Of a DNA stretch of 64,000 nt, positions 9,522 to 17,817 are shown piece after piece. Position 1 is the first letter of the stretch, and each line of letters starts with the position of its first letter. A program made the position numbers and the translations under genes. This DNA is from Alphaproteobacteria bacterium. GTDB taxonomy: Bacteria; Pseudomonadota; Alphaproteobacteria; Rhizobiales; JAKIUO01. The notes below the pieces were generated by a model. The model was not told the DNA's origin. It saw nothing but the letters and a program-made list of their open reading frames with translations, and made no database searches. The DNA lies in the NCBI GenBank assembly GCA_024280895.1, contig JAJRPI010000060.1:33982-97981 (forward strand), read 5' to 3'.

Positions 9522-9573
9522 TACTCTGATCTCCTATTCCCAACCCCGTTATTTTGATCTATCAATCAAGGGG

Positions 9574-10080
9574 CTATTGGATGATAATTTCCTTAAATAA
9601 AACACGCTTTATTTGGGCGGGATGAATAGTGATATTGATCCGCCGCATCAATTCGTTTTTGAGGCGATACACCCCAGCTGATCCTTCCAGATCAGAACGC
9701 CTCATTTCGCGCAGATAAATTTGAAACATGTCTTGAATGCGCGGCATTTTCGGCGTCAACGCATCAATATTTTCCTGGCTATCTGCCTCAATAGCAATTT
9801 TCAACTTAAGATATTGTGGCCGCTTGCGTCCCGACGCCAAATTCACCACCATTTCGGGGATGTCGAAATATATCGATGGCGCTTGAGCTTCAGCCGCTTT
9901 TCCATCCATAGGGCCACTGCTGAAGAACCCCATAAAATAAGCCCCACCGGCGCCACCAGCGAGCACCACGACAGCCCCGATTATAATCATCATCATCGGG
10001 AGCTTTTTTTTACCACCCTGTTCGGCATTTTCGTCACCATCAACGATTTCTTTTTCGCTGACTTCTTCTGTCTTTGCCAT
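9574..10080 (-). CDS. fliL: flagellar basal body-associated protein FliL
   Basis: The protein has 168 residues from ATG 10080, with GGGAG 10 nt upstream. A longer frame back to 10266 has no better start. A short acidic N-terminus (EVSEKEIVDGDENAEQ) precedes a single transmembrane helix (MMMIIIGAVVVLAGGAGGAYFMGFF). The periplasmic FliL domain follows (PSIYFDIPEMVVNLA, KLKIAIEADSQENIDAL, IHPAQIKRVLFKEIIIQ). FliL is a stomatin-like ring protein around the stator that supports torque. First gene of the minus-strand fliL-fliM-DUF6468-motE block, with its promoter in the divergent region shared with flgF. Confidence 0.92.
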   Translation of the reverse strand: MAKTEEVSEKEIVDGDENAEQGGKKKLPMMMIIIGAVVVLAGGAGGAYFMGFFSSGPMDGKAAEAQAPSIYFDIPEMVVNLASGRKRPQYLKLKIAIEADSQENIDALTPKMPRIQDMFQIYLREMRRSDLEGSAGVYRLKNELMRRINITIHPAQIKRVLFKEIIIQ

Positions 10081-10394
10081 GGCGCGTCTTCTCCCGGAGC
10101 CTTGATTATTCCACATCACGCAAAGCGGTCTTGTGCTAATCCGCTCGGCTATTTTTGCCGCCCAAACAGTTAATCCTTTATTACCAAACTGCTTTATGCG
10201 GCAGATATTGCCGGGAAAAAATTGCCCCAAGTGATAAATTTCCCAATGGGCTAATTCGCAACGCACTGATATTGCTTACATATTTACTGGCACGTCTTAT
10301 GCAGAATGATCATGGTTAATGTCGGCCTCCTTATTTAGCCAAGCCGTTCAATTGAGACCGGAATGCTAAATTCAAACCAAGCGGTGCAAGTCTT
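10081..10394. other. divergent fliL / flgF intergenic region (314 bp)
   Basis: No gene is supported here. On the plus strand it holds a sigma-54-type promoter for flgF at 10288-10303. Just downstream is ATGGTTAA (10312-10319), the reverse of the CtrA half-site TTAACCAT. A full TTAA-N7-TTAA box is not present. No clear promoter for fliL could be assigned by eye. Confidence 0.6.
10288..10303 (+). promoter_or_regulatory. sigma-54 (-24/-12) promoter of the flgF operon
   Basis: TGGCACG-TCTT-ATGCA matches the sigma-54 consensus TGGCACG-N4-TTGCW with one mismatch (A for T before TGC). It is preceded by C, as preferred. The predicted start site falls near 10315, about 80 nt before the flgF ATG. Late flagellar operons of alphaproteobacteria such as Caulobacter use this promoter type with an FlbD-like activator. 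Confidence 0.8.
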
Positions 10395-11135
10395 ATGGAA
10401 AATACGATTCTCGTCTCTTTGTCGCGGCAAATAACCTTGCAGCGTAAAATGGACGTCATCGCCAACAATATGGCCAACATGAATACTCCCGGTTTCAAAA
10501 GTGATGAATTGAAATTCGAGGAGTTTTTACCAGCAGTTGCCCGCGTCGAGGGGTTTGCTGGGGCCGACAAGCAAGTGAAATTTGTGACAGATCCTCAAAT
10601 GGTCCGCAATATGGCTGCCGGGGCTGAACGCCACACAGGACGCGAACTTGATGTCTCGATAGGCCAAGGTGGCTGGATGGTTGTCGACGCTCCGCAAGGC
10701 GAGCGCTTCACCCGCAACGGCCAGTTAAAGCTCACGGGCGACGGCACGCTTGTCACCTCTGAGGGCTACCCCGTACTTGGTGAAAGCGGCGAGATAACTT
10801 TTGGACCGGGCGAGACTGGCATCGTCATTGGCAAGGATGGCACCATCTCAACCTCCCAAGGCACCAAAGATAAATTGCGTATTGTCGAGTTTAAAGAACC
10901 GCAAGCGATGAGCAAGCAAGGCAATAGCCTTTATAATAGTCAAGAAACACCAGTCGATGGCGAGAATATCACTGTCACCCAGGGCGCCTTTGAAACATCC
11001 AATGTGCAGCCAATGAAACAAATGACGCAGATGATTGAGACTGTCCGCGCCTATAGCTCAGTCTCCAAGATGGTGGAAGCCGTCGACGAGACCAGAGGCA
11101 AGGCCATTCAGCAGTTGGGACGCCTCGAAAACTAA
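10395..11135 (+). CDS. flgF: flagellar proximal rod protein FlgF
   Basis: The protein has 246 residues with the rod/hook family N-terminus (ITLQRKMDVIANNMANMNTPGFKS), a central D1 region (LDVSIGQGGWMVVDAP, ERFTRNGQLKLTGDGTLVTSEG) and the C-terminal helix FETSNVQPMKQMTQMIETVRAY. FlgF forms part of the periplasmic rod that joins the basal body to the hook. It is first in the flgF-flgG-flgA-flgH operon, behind the sigma-54 promoter at 10288. The RBS is weak (GCGGTGC). Confidence 0.93.
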   Translation: MENTILVSLSRQITLQRKMDVIANNMANMNTPGFKSDELKFEEFLPAVARVEGFAGADKQVKFVTDPQMVRNMAAGAERHTGRELDVSIGQGGWMVVDAPQGERFTRNGQLKLTGDGTLVTSEGYPVLGESGEITFGPGETGIVIGKDGTISTSQGTKDKLRIVEFKEPQAMSKQGNSLYNSQETPVDGENITVTQGAFETSNVQPMKQMTQMIETVRAYSSVSKMVEAVDETRGKAIQQLGRLEN

Positions 11136-11190
11136 GGCTCCGCCACACCGACATTACGCACGCATGATATAAGATAGAAAGAATAACCAG

Positions 11191-11979
11191 ATGAGATCAC
11201 TACAAACCGCAGCAACCGGCATGCACGCGCAAGAGCGCAATGTCGAGGTTATCTCCCACAATATCGCCAATATGCGCACCACCGGCTACAAACAGATCCG
11301 AGCGGAATTCCAGGATCTACTCTATCAAGACCTGCGCCGCGTTGGCTCAAGTAGTTCGCAAAATGGCACCAAAGTCCCGACCGGCATCCAGATTGGTTAT
11401 GGGGTAAAAACGGCAGCAACATCGCGCATTATGAGCCAGGGCAGTCTGCAATCAACTGAAAAAGATTATGATGTGGCGATACGGGGAGAAGGCTTTTTGC
11501 GTATCGCCCTGCCCGACGGCCAAATCGGCTATTCACGTGATGGCTCCCTTGAGCTTGATGCCAACGGTAATCTTGTGACCCTCGATGGATATCTTATTGA
11601 ACCAACGATTACCGTTCCAGGCAATGCGAAATCATTTTCCATCAGCAAAGACGGGGTCGTCGAGGTGACCCTTGATGGACAGACAGCACCAACCAGCCTT
11701 GGCACTATTACGATCGCGCGCTTCGTCAACAAGTCCGGTCTTTCAACCATTGGCGACAATCTCTATCTGGAAACAGCCGCCAGCGGCGAGCCTGTTGTTG
11801 GCAATCCGGGTGATGATGGTTTTGGCACAACCTTGCAGCGCTTCCTGGAAGCCTCGAACGTCAACGCTGTGGCTGAACTTTCCGATCTCATTGCAGCACA
11901 GCGCGCCTATGAAATGAATGCCAAGGTTATCAGTTCATCCGATGAGATGATGCAGACTACTTCGAATATTCTTCGATAG
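11191..11979 (+). CDS. flgG: flagellar distal rod protein FlgG
   Basis: The protein has 262 residues, the usual FlgG length. The N-terminus MRSLQTAATGMHAQERNVEV with HNIANMRTTGYK is diagnostic, as are YDVAIRGEGFLRIALPDG and the C-terminus FLEASNVNAVAEL...AYEMNAKVISSSDEMM. FlgG builds the distal rod that passes through the P and L rings. It lies 55 bp after flgF and 19 bp before flgA, in the same operon. Confidence 0.96.
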   Translation: MRSLQTAATGMHAQERNVEVISHNIANMRTTGYKQIRAEFQDLLYQDLRRVGSSSSQNGTKVPTGIQIGYGVKTAATSRIMSQGSLQSTEKDYDVAIRGEGFLRIALPDGQIGYSRDGSLELDANGNLVTLDGYLIEPTITVPGNAKSFSISKDGVVEVTLDGQTAPTSLGTITIARFVNKSGLSTIGDNLYLETAASGEPVVGNPGDDGFGTTLQRFLEASNVNAVAELSDLIAAQRAYEMNAKVISSSDEMMQTTSNILR

Positions 11980-11998
11980 ATCAAGGAGGGATTAAACC

Positions 11999-13003
11999 AT
12001 GATCAGCTCGGTATATAAATTGCGTTCACGGTGGTTTCGTAATGAGTTCATCTATCCGTTTATCCTGACTTTCGCTATGGCAGGGTTTTTGCCAAATTTG
12101 GCGCATGCTCTGTCTATAGAGCCGCAACTTCATGAAAAGGTAACTGTGCAGGGCAAGCTCGTAACCCTCGCCGATCTGTTTGATCATGCTGGTCTTAACG
12201 GTCACACCCCCTTGTTCCGCTCTCCTGACCCGGGCACAACTGGCAATATTTCCGTGCAGCGCATTATATCTGCGGCCCAAAAACATGGGCTCAACATTGC
12301 TCGCCGCCCCCGTTTTTCGATGGTTACCATTTCACGCTCAAGCCGAGTGATTGAACTTGACGTTCTCAAAGACATAATCCACGACCGCCTGGCAGAAAAT
12401 AGCTCTGCGACCGACGAGAAAAGCAAGCTGATCATCACCATCAGGAACAAGACAAAAGATCTGCATCTGGATGCGAAGTTGCAAGGTGAGGTCGCATTAG
12501 CAAGTCTTGATTGGTCATCACGATCCCGGCGCTTTACTGCCCGCTTTTCGGTGCCAGGCAATGAACCGATTATTCTTAAGGGAACAGCGCTGTTGATGGT
12601 TCAAGTTGGTGTGGCCAAGAGTAATATCACCAGAGGCACAACACTAAACCGCAACGACCTGGAACTTAAACTGGTGCGATCATCTGGCCGCCGCTCTCAG
12701 CGCTATAGCAGCATAAACGAAATGATCGGCCTGTCCACAAAACGCACGCTGCAAGCTGGCAAGCCTATCAATATCAATGATCTGGAGGCTCCCAGGCTGA
12801 TTCATAAAAACCAGCTCGTAACCATTTTGCTCAAAGCTCCTGGCCTTATCATTCGCGCCGAAGGCAAAGCCCTTGCCGACGCATCAAAGGGTGAAGCCGT
12901 CAAAGTGCTCAATACACAGTCAAAACGAATTATCCACGCAACAGCCCAAGCACCCGGCCTTGTGTCCGTGTCACTAAAGCAATCCTTTGGTTCTGGCAGT
13001 TAA
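11999..13003 (+). CDS. flgA: flagellar P-ring assembly chaperone FlgA
   Basis: The protein has 334 residues, with an AGGAGGG Shine-Dalgarno 9 nt before the ATG. It has a signal peptide (FIYPFILTFAMAGFLPNLAHA). The beta-rich N-terminal region (KVTVQGKLVTLADLFDHAGL) is followed by the C-terminal SAF domain (LMVQVGVAKSNITRGTTLNRNDLELK, KRTLQAGKPININDLEAP, VTILLKAPGLIIRAEGKALADAS). FlgA is a periplasmic chaperone for FlgI polymerisation into the P ring. The early position in a flgFGAH operon is the usual alphaproteobacterial arrangement. Confidence 0.92.
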   Translation: MISSVYKLRSRWFRNEFIYPFILTFAMAGFLPNLAHALSIEPQLHEKVTVQGKLVTLADLFDHAGLNGHTPLFRSPDPGTTGNISVQRIISAAQKHGLNIARRPRFSMVTISRSSRVIELDVLKDIIHDRLAENSSATDEKSKLIITIRNKTKDLHLDAKLQGEVALASLDWSSRSRRFTARFSVPGNEPIILKGTALLMVQVGVAKSNITRGTTLNRNDLELKLVRSSGRRSQRYSSINEMIGLSTKRTLQAGKPININDLEAPRLIHKNQLVTILLKAPGLIIRAEGKALADASKGEAVKVLNTQSKRIIHATAQAPGLVSVSLKQSFGSGS

Positions 13004-13027
13004 TCAGCTGAGTTGATTAGTTATTCA

Positions 13028-13807
13028 ATGTTGAAAAGGTTCAAGCATATCGTGATGAATGTAACGCTACTATCAAGGCTTCCCCTGTTCGCCCTCCTCA
13101 TGTTGGGTCTGGCAGGATGCAGCAGTATGGACCGTTTGTCCGAAATCGGCAAAGCGCCACCACTAACAAGGATCAGCAACCCTGTTCATCAACCTGGTTA
13201 TCGCCCGGTCAGCCTACCTATGCCGTTACCAGAAAAAGCCTCGTACAATGACAATTCGCTATGGCGCAATGGGTCTCGTTCGTTTTTCAAAGACCAACGG
13301 GCCATGAAAGTTGGAGATATTCTCACGGTTATCGTCGAGATTACCGATAAGGCAACCATCAGCAACAAGACGTCTCGCGACCGCACATCGTCGAAAAATC
13401 TTGGCATTGATAACCTTGGCGGCCTTGAACAGCTGGCAACAAAACTACTGCCTTCTGGCGCCGATGCTTCAAAACTTGTTGGCATCAATTCAACCACCGC
13501 CAATGCAGGAACAGGCTCGGTGAACCGATCAGAAAAACTCGTGACTAAAATCGCCGCCATCGTGACGCAAAAACTACCCAATGGCAATCTCGTCATCGAG
13601 GGGCGCCAGGAAGTGCGCGTCAATTATGAAGTCCGGGAAATGATGATCGCAGGCATTGTGCGCCCTGAAGATATATCGGCGCAAAACCGCATTGATATTT
13701 CAAAGATCGCCGAAGCGCGGGTCTCGTATGGAGGTCGCGGTCATATCACAGATGTGCAACGGCCACCGGCCGGGCAAGCCGTACTTGATGTTCTGCTTCC
13801 TTTCTAG
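13028..13807 (+). CDS. flgH: flagellar L-ring lipoprotein FlgH
   Basis: The protein has 259 residues from ATG 13028. A TTG at 13013 and an ATG at 13055 are alternatives; the latter would still leave a full signal peptide. The lipobox LAGC puts the lipidated cysteine about 30 residues in, so the mature protein is outer-membrane anchored. The FlgH domain includes SLWRNGSRSFFKDQRAMKVGDILTV (in parts), ISNKTSRDRTSS, LVTKIAAIVTQKLPNGNLVIEG and RPEDISAQNRIDISKIAEARVSYGG. FlgH forms the L ring, the outer-membrane bushing of the rod. It is last in its operon and is followed at once by a strong terminator. Confidence 0.95.
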   Translation: MLKRFKHIVMNVTLLSRLPLFALLMLGLAGCSSMDRLSEIGKAPPLTRISNPVHQPGYRPVSLPMPLPEKASYNDNSLWRNGSRSFFKDQRAMKVGDILTVIVEITDKATISNKTSRDRTSSKNLGIDNLGGLEQLATKLLPSGADASKLVGINSTTANAGTGSVNRSEKLVTKIAAIVTQKLPNGNLVIEGRQEVRVNYEVREMMIAGIVRPEDISAQNRIDISKIAEARVSYGGRGHITDVQRPPAGQAVLDVLLPF

Positions 13808-13822
13808 GGCATTTTTATAAAT

Positions 13823-13852
13823 AAAAAAGGCACCCGAGGGGGTGCCTTTTTT
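13823..13852 (+). terminator. intrinsic terminator after flgH
   Basis: AAAAAAGGCACCC, then loop GAGG, then GGGTGCCTTTTTT, forms a perfect stem with a U-run on the plus strand. The A-run on the other side lets it also work for the convergent dksA transcript. Confidence 0.92.
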
Positions 13853-13896
13853 ATGCAACGTCCATCTTGGTCATTCTGATCAAGCAGGCAATGTTA

Positions 13897-14343
13897 CTAG
13901 TTGCGGAAAATACGCTCTTTACGTTCATGACGCTCTTGCGCCTCAATACTTAAAACGGCAATCGGTCTGGCATCCAGACGTCTAAGCCCGATCGGTTCAC
14001 CTGTTTCCATGCAATAGCCATAAGTACCATTGTCGATCCGCTCAATCGCTTCATCGATTTTACAGACCAGTTTGCGCTGCCGGTCACGAGCGCGAAGCTC
14101 AAGTGTTTTATCGGTTTCAGCCGAAGCCCTGTCAGCATCATCGGAATGTTGACTACTGTCTTCATGCAGATATGCCAAGGTATCGCGATTGGCCTTGAGG
14201 ATATCGTCTTTCCAGTCCTGCAATTTTTTTCCGAAATATGCCAATTGACGAGCGTTCATGAATTTTTCGCTCTCGGATGGGACATAGCCATCCAGATTTA
14301 TCGCTTTTTTCGCAGGTTTCTTTGTTTCAACTTTTCGCAGCAT
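13897..14343 (-). CDS. dksA: RNA polymerase-binding transcription factor DksA (alphaproteobacterial type)
   Basis: The protein has 148 residues. ATG 14343 has AAGGAG at the ideal 7 nt, while ATG 14349 would be only 1 nt from it. A long coiled coil (about 45-100, FGKKLQDWKDDILKANRDTL) carries the tip motif DDADRASAETD, in which the two Asp and the Ala contact the polymerase secondary channel. The zinc-finger region YGYCMETGEPIGLRRLDARP is followed by AVLSIEAQERHERKE. It keeps one of the four canonical zinc cysteines; the others are Thr, Ser and Ala. Single-cysteine versions are common in alphaproteobacteria. DksA works with ppGpp in the stringent response. Confidence 0.9.
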   Translation of the reverse strand: MLRKVETKKPAKKAINLDGYVPSESEKFMNARQLAYFGKKLQDWKDDILKANRDTLAYLHEDSSQHSDDADRASAETDKTLELRARDRQRKLVCKIDEAIERIDNGTYGYCMETGEPIGLRRLDARPIAVLSIEAQERHERKERIFRN

Positions 14344-14667
14344 GATCATTCTCCTTGGCATCATGGTTTGACCCATCACTTCAAGACCTTTTAATTACGC
14401 TCATCAAATATAACTCATCATCCCGGGCGCCAGATATCACCAATTCTGGCTCAAATGGCGGTTTTCTATCAAGAGCGTTTTTAATTGCCCATCAAAAATT
14501 TGGCAATAACCAAATAGGCTATTTGAGTCGCTTAATGTCCTTCTCAAACAGAAGTAACAAAAAACTGGGCAATATTATGTAGGGATTGGGATAATATGAG
14601 GGCCGTGACCAGGTCAATCAATCACCTTCAGCAAAGTTAACCGATGAAACAGTGCTTTAGGCCTTGA
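14344..14667. other. dksA upstream / fliX downstream region (324 bp)
   Basis: No supported gene. It should contain the dksA promoter on the minus strand, but no clear -35/-10 pair was found. A small inverted repeat ATTGCC-N12-GGCAAT lies at 14484-14507. No hairpin with a U-run follows the fliX stop codon. Confidence 0.5.
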
Positions 14668-15096
14668 CTAACGCCTGTTTTGCTCGAATTTCGCCAACTC
14701 TACGCGGGCTCGAAGTTCGATATGATCAAGCACATTCATCAAGCTGGGGTCGCCAAGATTCTGCCGCTGCTTATCCACAAGGGACGCCAGATGCAATAGC
14801 TTTTGCCGCGACACATGACCAGATAATACATCCACTTTAAGAGAATCCAGCACATCCAGCGTATCATGACCACGACTTACAGCAGCACTTCGTTGTCGCT
14901 CTTGATCGTCTCCTTGCACCGCCAGCAATGCTGAAATATCGCCGATGGGCAGCGAGGATGCTGTATGAGTTGAAGGGGCTGTGCGTGGTGTGGAAGATGG
15001 TTGGTCAAGGCTGAAAACGCCCTCAGCACTGGATGAACGCGCGCCTTTGGCAGATTTGCGTACACCATTGACCGGCTTGTTTTGAATGATCCTCAT
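14668..15096 (-). CDS. fliX: flagellar assembly regulator FliX
   Basis: The protein has 142 residues. A low-complexity Ser/Thr/Pro-rich N-terminal half is followed by a conserved helical C-terminal half (TLDVLDSLKVDVLSGHVSRQKLLHLASL and VLDHIELRARVELAKFEQ), which fits FliX. In Caulobacter, FliX couples basal-body assembly to sigma-54 transcription by controlling the activator FlbD. It is divergent from flgI, as in Caulobacter, and flgI here carries a sigma-54 promoter. Confidence 0.85.
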   Translation of the reverse strand: MRIIQNKPVNGVRKSAKGARSSSAEGVFSLDQPSSTPRTAPSTHTASSLPIGDISALLAVQGDDQERQRSAAVSRGHDTLDVLDSLKVDVLSGHVSRQKLLHLASLVDKQRQNLGDPSLMNVLDHIELRARVELAKFEQNRR

Positions 15097-15283
15097 CGCC
15101 TATCCCCAAAGTTGCATGAATAACAGCTTTACCCCGGCTAGAATTGCCGGATCTCATTAACAGCAGGTAAAAGACGGGTAATTTTTGCCGCCCGACAGGC
15201 AGTCCTAACCGACCTCAACCACCATAAAAAAATCATGGTAATTTTTATCAATTTAAATCAAGTACTTACGAGATATTCAGAAC

Positions 15284-15299
15284 TGGCACGTTCCTTGTA
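15284..15299 (+). promoter_or_regulatory. sigma-54 (-24/-12) promoter of the flgI operon
   Basis: TGGCACG-TTCC-TTGTA matches TGGCACG-N4-TTGCW with a single mismatch (T for C in the -12 element). It is preceded by C. The predicted start site is about 15310, roughly 40 nt before the chosen flgI GTG codon. Confidence 0.8.
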
Positions 15300-15349
15300 A
15301 ACAAGAACACTAACAAACATAACTAATTTTTCTGTTGGAGTGTTGCTTC

Positions 15350-16507
15350 GTGCGAACCAAAGAGTCTTCGATCAAATCCCTGATTGCCAAAATGTTCCTA
15401 TTTTTGGGGATCATCACATTTTCCACAGCTTTACTGATGGTTATCTACGCTCCTGTGGCCAATGCTGCATCCAGGATCAAGGATCTTGTGGACATTGAAG
15501 GTATTCGTGAAAACCAATTGGTTGGCTATGGTCTTGTTGTTGGTCTGAGCGGATCCGGCGATACGCTGAACAACTCACCCTTCACCCGCCAAAGTCTTGT
15601 TTCGATGCTGGAGCGTCTTGGCGTTAATACGCGTGACACCAATCTGCGCACCAAGAATGTTGCTGCGGTCATGGTCACAGCCAACCTCCCCCCGTTCTCA
15701 ACTCAGGGTACTCGCATAGACATAACGGTCAGCGCGCTTGGTGATAGCAAAAGTCTGCAAGGTGGAACACTACTTGTGACGCCGCTAAAAGGTGCTAATG
15801 GCGAAGTTTATGCCGTTGGCCAGGGATCGGTGGCGATTGCTGGATTTAAAGCAGAAGGCAAGGCAGCTTCCATTACTCGCGGCGTGCCAACTGTCGGGCG
15901 GATTTCAAATGGCGCAATCATTGAACGCGAAATCAAACATACGCTAGGTAAGCAAAACAGCCTTCGCCTGGCTTTGCGCAATCCTGACCTCACAACTGCT
16001 CGCCGTATCGCTATGGGTATTAACGCCTTTACCGGTGGTAATATGGCAAAGGCGATTGATCCTTCAACGGTTCGCCTTCACCTTAATCCAAAAGACTCGC
16101 TCAATCTGATCGCCCTGCTAACCGAAATCGAACAAATCTATGTTGAGCCGGATCAAAAAGCCAGGGTGGTCATTGATGAGCGTACCGGCATTATCGTCAT
16201 GGGACGCGATGTGAAGGTATCAACCGTTGCCGTGGCTCAAGGCAATCTCACTGTCACAATATCTGAGAAGCCTCTCGTTTCACAGCCGCAGCCATTTAGT
16301 GATGGCGTCACCAAGGTTGTGCCGCGCACGAACGTCACTGTTGATGATGAAAGCAATCGCAAGCTTGGCATTATACGCTCAGGTATCAATTTACGCGAGC
16401 TTGTGAACGGCCTCAATGCCCTTGGTATTGGACCGCGAGATATGATTTCGATTTTGCAGGCCATCAAGGCCGCTGGTGCATTACAAGCTGAAATAGAGGT
16501 TCTATAA
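15350..16507 (+). CDS. flgI: flagellar P-ring protein FlgI
   Basis: The protein has 385 residues from GTG 15350, which has GGAG 9 nt upstream; the frame extends back to a TTG at 15335 without a better RBS. The signal peptide is MFLFLGIITFSTALLMVIYA...ANAAS. The mature protein begins RIKDLVDIEGIRENQLVGYG, then LVVGLSGSGDTLNNSPF and TRQSLVSMLERLGVN, all diagnostic of FlgI. FlgI polymerises around the rod in the peptidoglycan layer with FlgA as chaperone. It is first in flgI-flgJ(N)-flgN-like, only 3 nt before the next start. Confidence 0.96.
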   Translation: MRTKESSIKSLIAKMFLFLGIITFSTALLMVIYAPVANAASRIKDLVDIEGIRENQLVGYGLVVGLSGSGDTLNNSPFTRQSLVSMLERLGVNTRDTNLRTKNVAAVMVTANLPPFSTQGTRIDITVSALGDSKSLQGGTLLVTPLKGANGEVYAVGQGSVAIAGFKAEGKAASITRGVPTVGRISNGAIIEREIKHTLGKQNSLRLALRNPDLTTARRIAMGINAFTGGNMAKAIDPSTVRLHLNPKDSLNLIALLTEIEQIYVEPDQKARVVIDERTGIIVMGRDVKVSTVAVAQGNLTVTISEKPLVSQPQPFSDGVTKVVPRTNVTVDDESNRKLGIIRSGINLRELVNGLNALGIGPRDMISILQAIKAAGALQAEIEVL

Positions 16508-16510
16508 ATA

Positions 16511-16831
16511 ATGGCAATTGAAACCCTCCCCTCTTCATTGACGACGAGCGCGCCAGCCTTAAAGCCTGGCAATCTGTCGGGATTGTCAAAAGACAATCAA
16601 GCAGCTCGCACCGCGGCCGAAGAATTCGAGCAAACATTCTTGACCACAATGATGGAAAGCATGTTTGCTGGCGTCGAAACAAGCGCCCCTTTTGGTGGCG
16701 GACATGCCGAACAACAGTTTAGATCAGTATTGCTTGGTGAGTATGCAAAAGATATGGCCAAAACCGGCGGTATCGGCATTGCAGACGAGGTATATCGAGA
16801 AATCCTGGCAATTCAGGAAGGTAAAGTATGA
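16511..16831 (+). CDS. flgJ: rod-binding protein, FlgJ N-terminal domain only
   Basis: The protein has 106 residues. It contains the FlgJ rod-capping motif (ARTAAEEFEQTFLTTMMESMF, and FGGGHAEQQFRSVLLGEYAKDMAKTGGIGIAD in parts) but no C-terminal muramidase domain. The short form is usual in alphaproteobacteria, where a separate lytic transglycosylase supplies the enzyme activity. It lies 3 nt after flgI and overlaps the next gene by four bases (ATGATG at 16828). Confidence 0.88.
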   Translation: MAIETLPSSLTTSAPALKPGNLSGLSKDNQAARTAAEEFEQTFLTTMMESMFAGVETSAPFGGGHAEQQFRSVLLGEYAKDMAKTGGIGIADEVYREILAIQEGKV

Positions 16832-17328
16832 TGATCGAACAACTGATAAATCAAGACCAGATGGCGAACGCCCCAACAATCCTGGAGCACCCGCAACAGG
16901 CTGAAGCTTTGTGCACCCGCGTGCTTCAGACTACGGCGGAACTCATTTCGGTTCTTGAGCGCGAAACACAGCAACTGCGTAAAGGCGACACTCAGGAGTT
17001 CAACTCACTCATCGCACGAAAGACCTCGCTGAGCACAACCATGATGCGAGATATGACGACGCTCAATGCCAACGCATCCTATATCAGTCAAGTAGTTCCC
17101 GAGCAGATTGAAATATTGAAAGATCAGCACGCCCTATTCCAGCGTTCGTTGCGGATCAATCATGACGCCCTTGGTGCAGTTAAAGCGATATCGGAAAACT
17201 TACTACGTACCATATCAAATGCTGCCGGCAGCACCAAACAGGGTCCAGAAACTTACGGTCGGACTGCTGCAATGGCGACAGCCACTTCAGCTCGCCCATC
17301 CGCTGTTTCAGTCAATCGCTCATTATAG
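16828..17328 (+). CDS. FlgN-like flagellar export chaperone
   Basis: The protein has 166 residues and is mostly helical. A coiled-coil core (about 25-125, TELISVLERETQQLRKGDTQEF and ISQVVPEQIEILKDQHALFQ) is followed by a Ser/Thr/Ala-rich disordered tail. Length, helical pattern and the place after flgI-flgJ fit the FlgN family, which chaperones the hook-filament junction proteins FlgK and FlgL. Sequence identity in FlgN is low, so the family call rests partly on context. Confidence 0.65.
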   Translation: MMIEQLINQDQMANAPTILEHPQQAEALCTRVLQTTAELISVLERETQQLRKGDTQEFNSLIARKTSLSTTMMRDMTTLNANASYISQVVPEQIEILKDQHALFQRSLRINHDALGAVKAISENLLRTISNAAGSTKQGPETYGRTAAMATATSARPSAVSVNRSL

Positions 17329-17503
17329 TTTTGTCAGCACAGTCTAGTTGTTCATTGTTGCAACTGACTTTCTCACAAACAGGATTTATGTTTGAACACC
17401 TCTATTCTGGCGTTGTGACTTCAAACGAACGATCTTAAAGCCTGTCAGTGCATATGTTTGTTGTATGTTTTTCGATTTTGTTAATTACAGTCAAAGTTTA
17501 GAT

Positions 17504-17536
17504 GAGGGTTTCTTGTGCTGAGCGCGAGAAACCCTC
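17504..17536 (+). terminator. hairpin after the flgI-flgJ-flgN operon
   Basis: GAGGGTTTCT and AGAAACCCTC form a perfect 10-bp stem with a 13-nt loop, 175 bp after the flgN-like stop. There is no U-run, so it is at best a Rho-assisted terminator or an RNA-stabilising structure. Confidence 0.5.
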
Positions 17537-17732
17537 AATCGCTTCATGGGGTATGCTTGCATTCAATGGAACCACATCGCACTTTGTGATATCAACAGCG
17601 CTTCTCACTCGCTAATCTATTCCACATCTATCTCCATTATTCGTGTTGTATTATAATGATTTAAGATTACCTACGCCCCAAATTCGGTTGTATTAAATAA
17701 TCTCACACCCATTCATTCAGCCCACGTTTACT

Positions 17733-17783
17733 TTTCCTTAGGGTTGACAGTCTATTACTAAGGAAACTGCTCAAAGGGAGCAG
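17733..17783 (+). promoter_or_regulatory. double stem-loop in the flagellin leader
   Basis: TTTCCTTAG (17733-17741) and CTAAGGAAA (17758-17766) are perfect 9-bp complements with a 16-nt loop. Directly after comes CTGCTC (17767-17772), a 5-nt loop and GAGCAG (17778-17783). They end 34 nt before the flagellin ATG. In Caulobacter and Brucella, FlbT/FlaF act on flagellin mRNA leaders, so a post-transcriptional role is plausible but inferred. Confidence 0.55.
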
Positions 17784-17817
17784 GTTTAAACCACCATAGA
17801 TAAAAGGTGTATATGTA

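Larger units (their letters stand above)
17329..17817. other. upstream region of the flagellin gene (489 bp)
   Basis: No gene is supported. The region is AT-rich and holds the hairpin at 17504-17536. Next to the flagellin gene there are two further stem-loops: TTTCCTTAG/CTAAGGAAA (17733-17766) and CTGCTC/GAGCAG (17767-17783). A TTGACA hexamer at 17744 lies inside the first loop. No good sigma-54 box (TGGCAC-N5-TTGC) was found. Confidence 0.6.

Noticed and set aside
13897..14343. DksA with missing zinc cysteines as a degenerate gene
   Set aside because: The coiled-coil tip acidic residues are intact, and single-cysteine DksA proteins are common in alphaproteobacteria.
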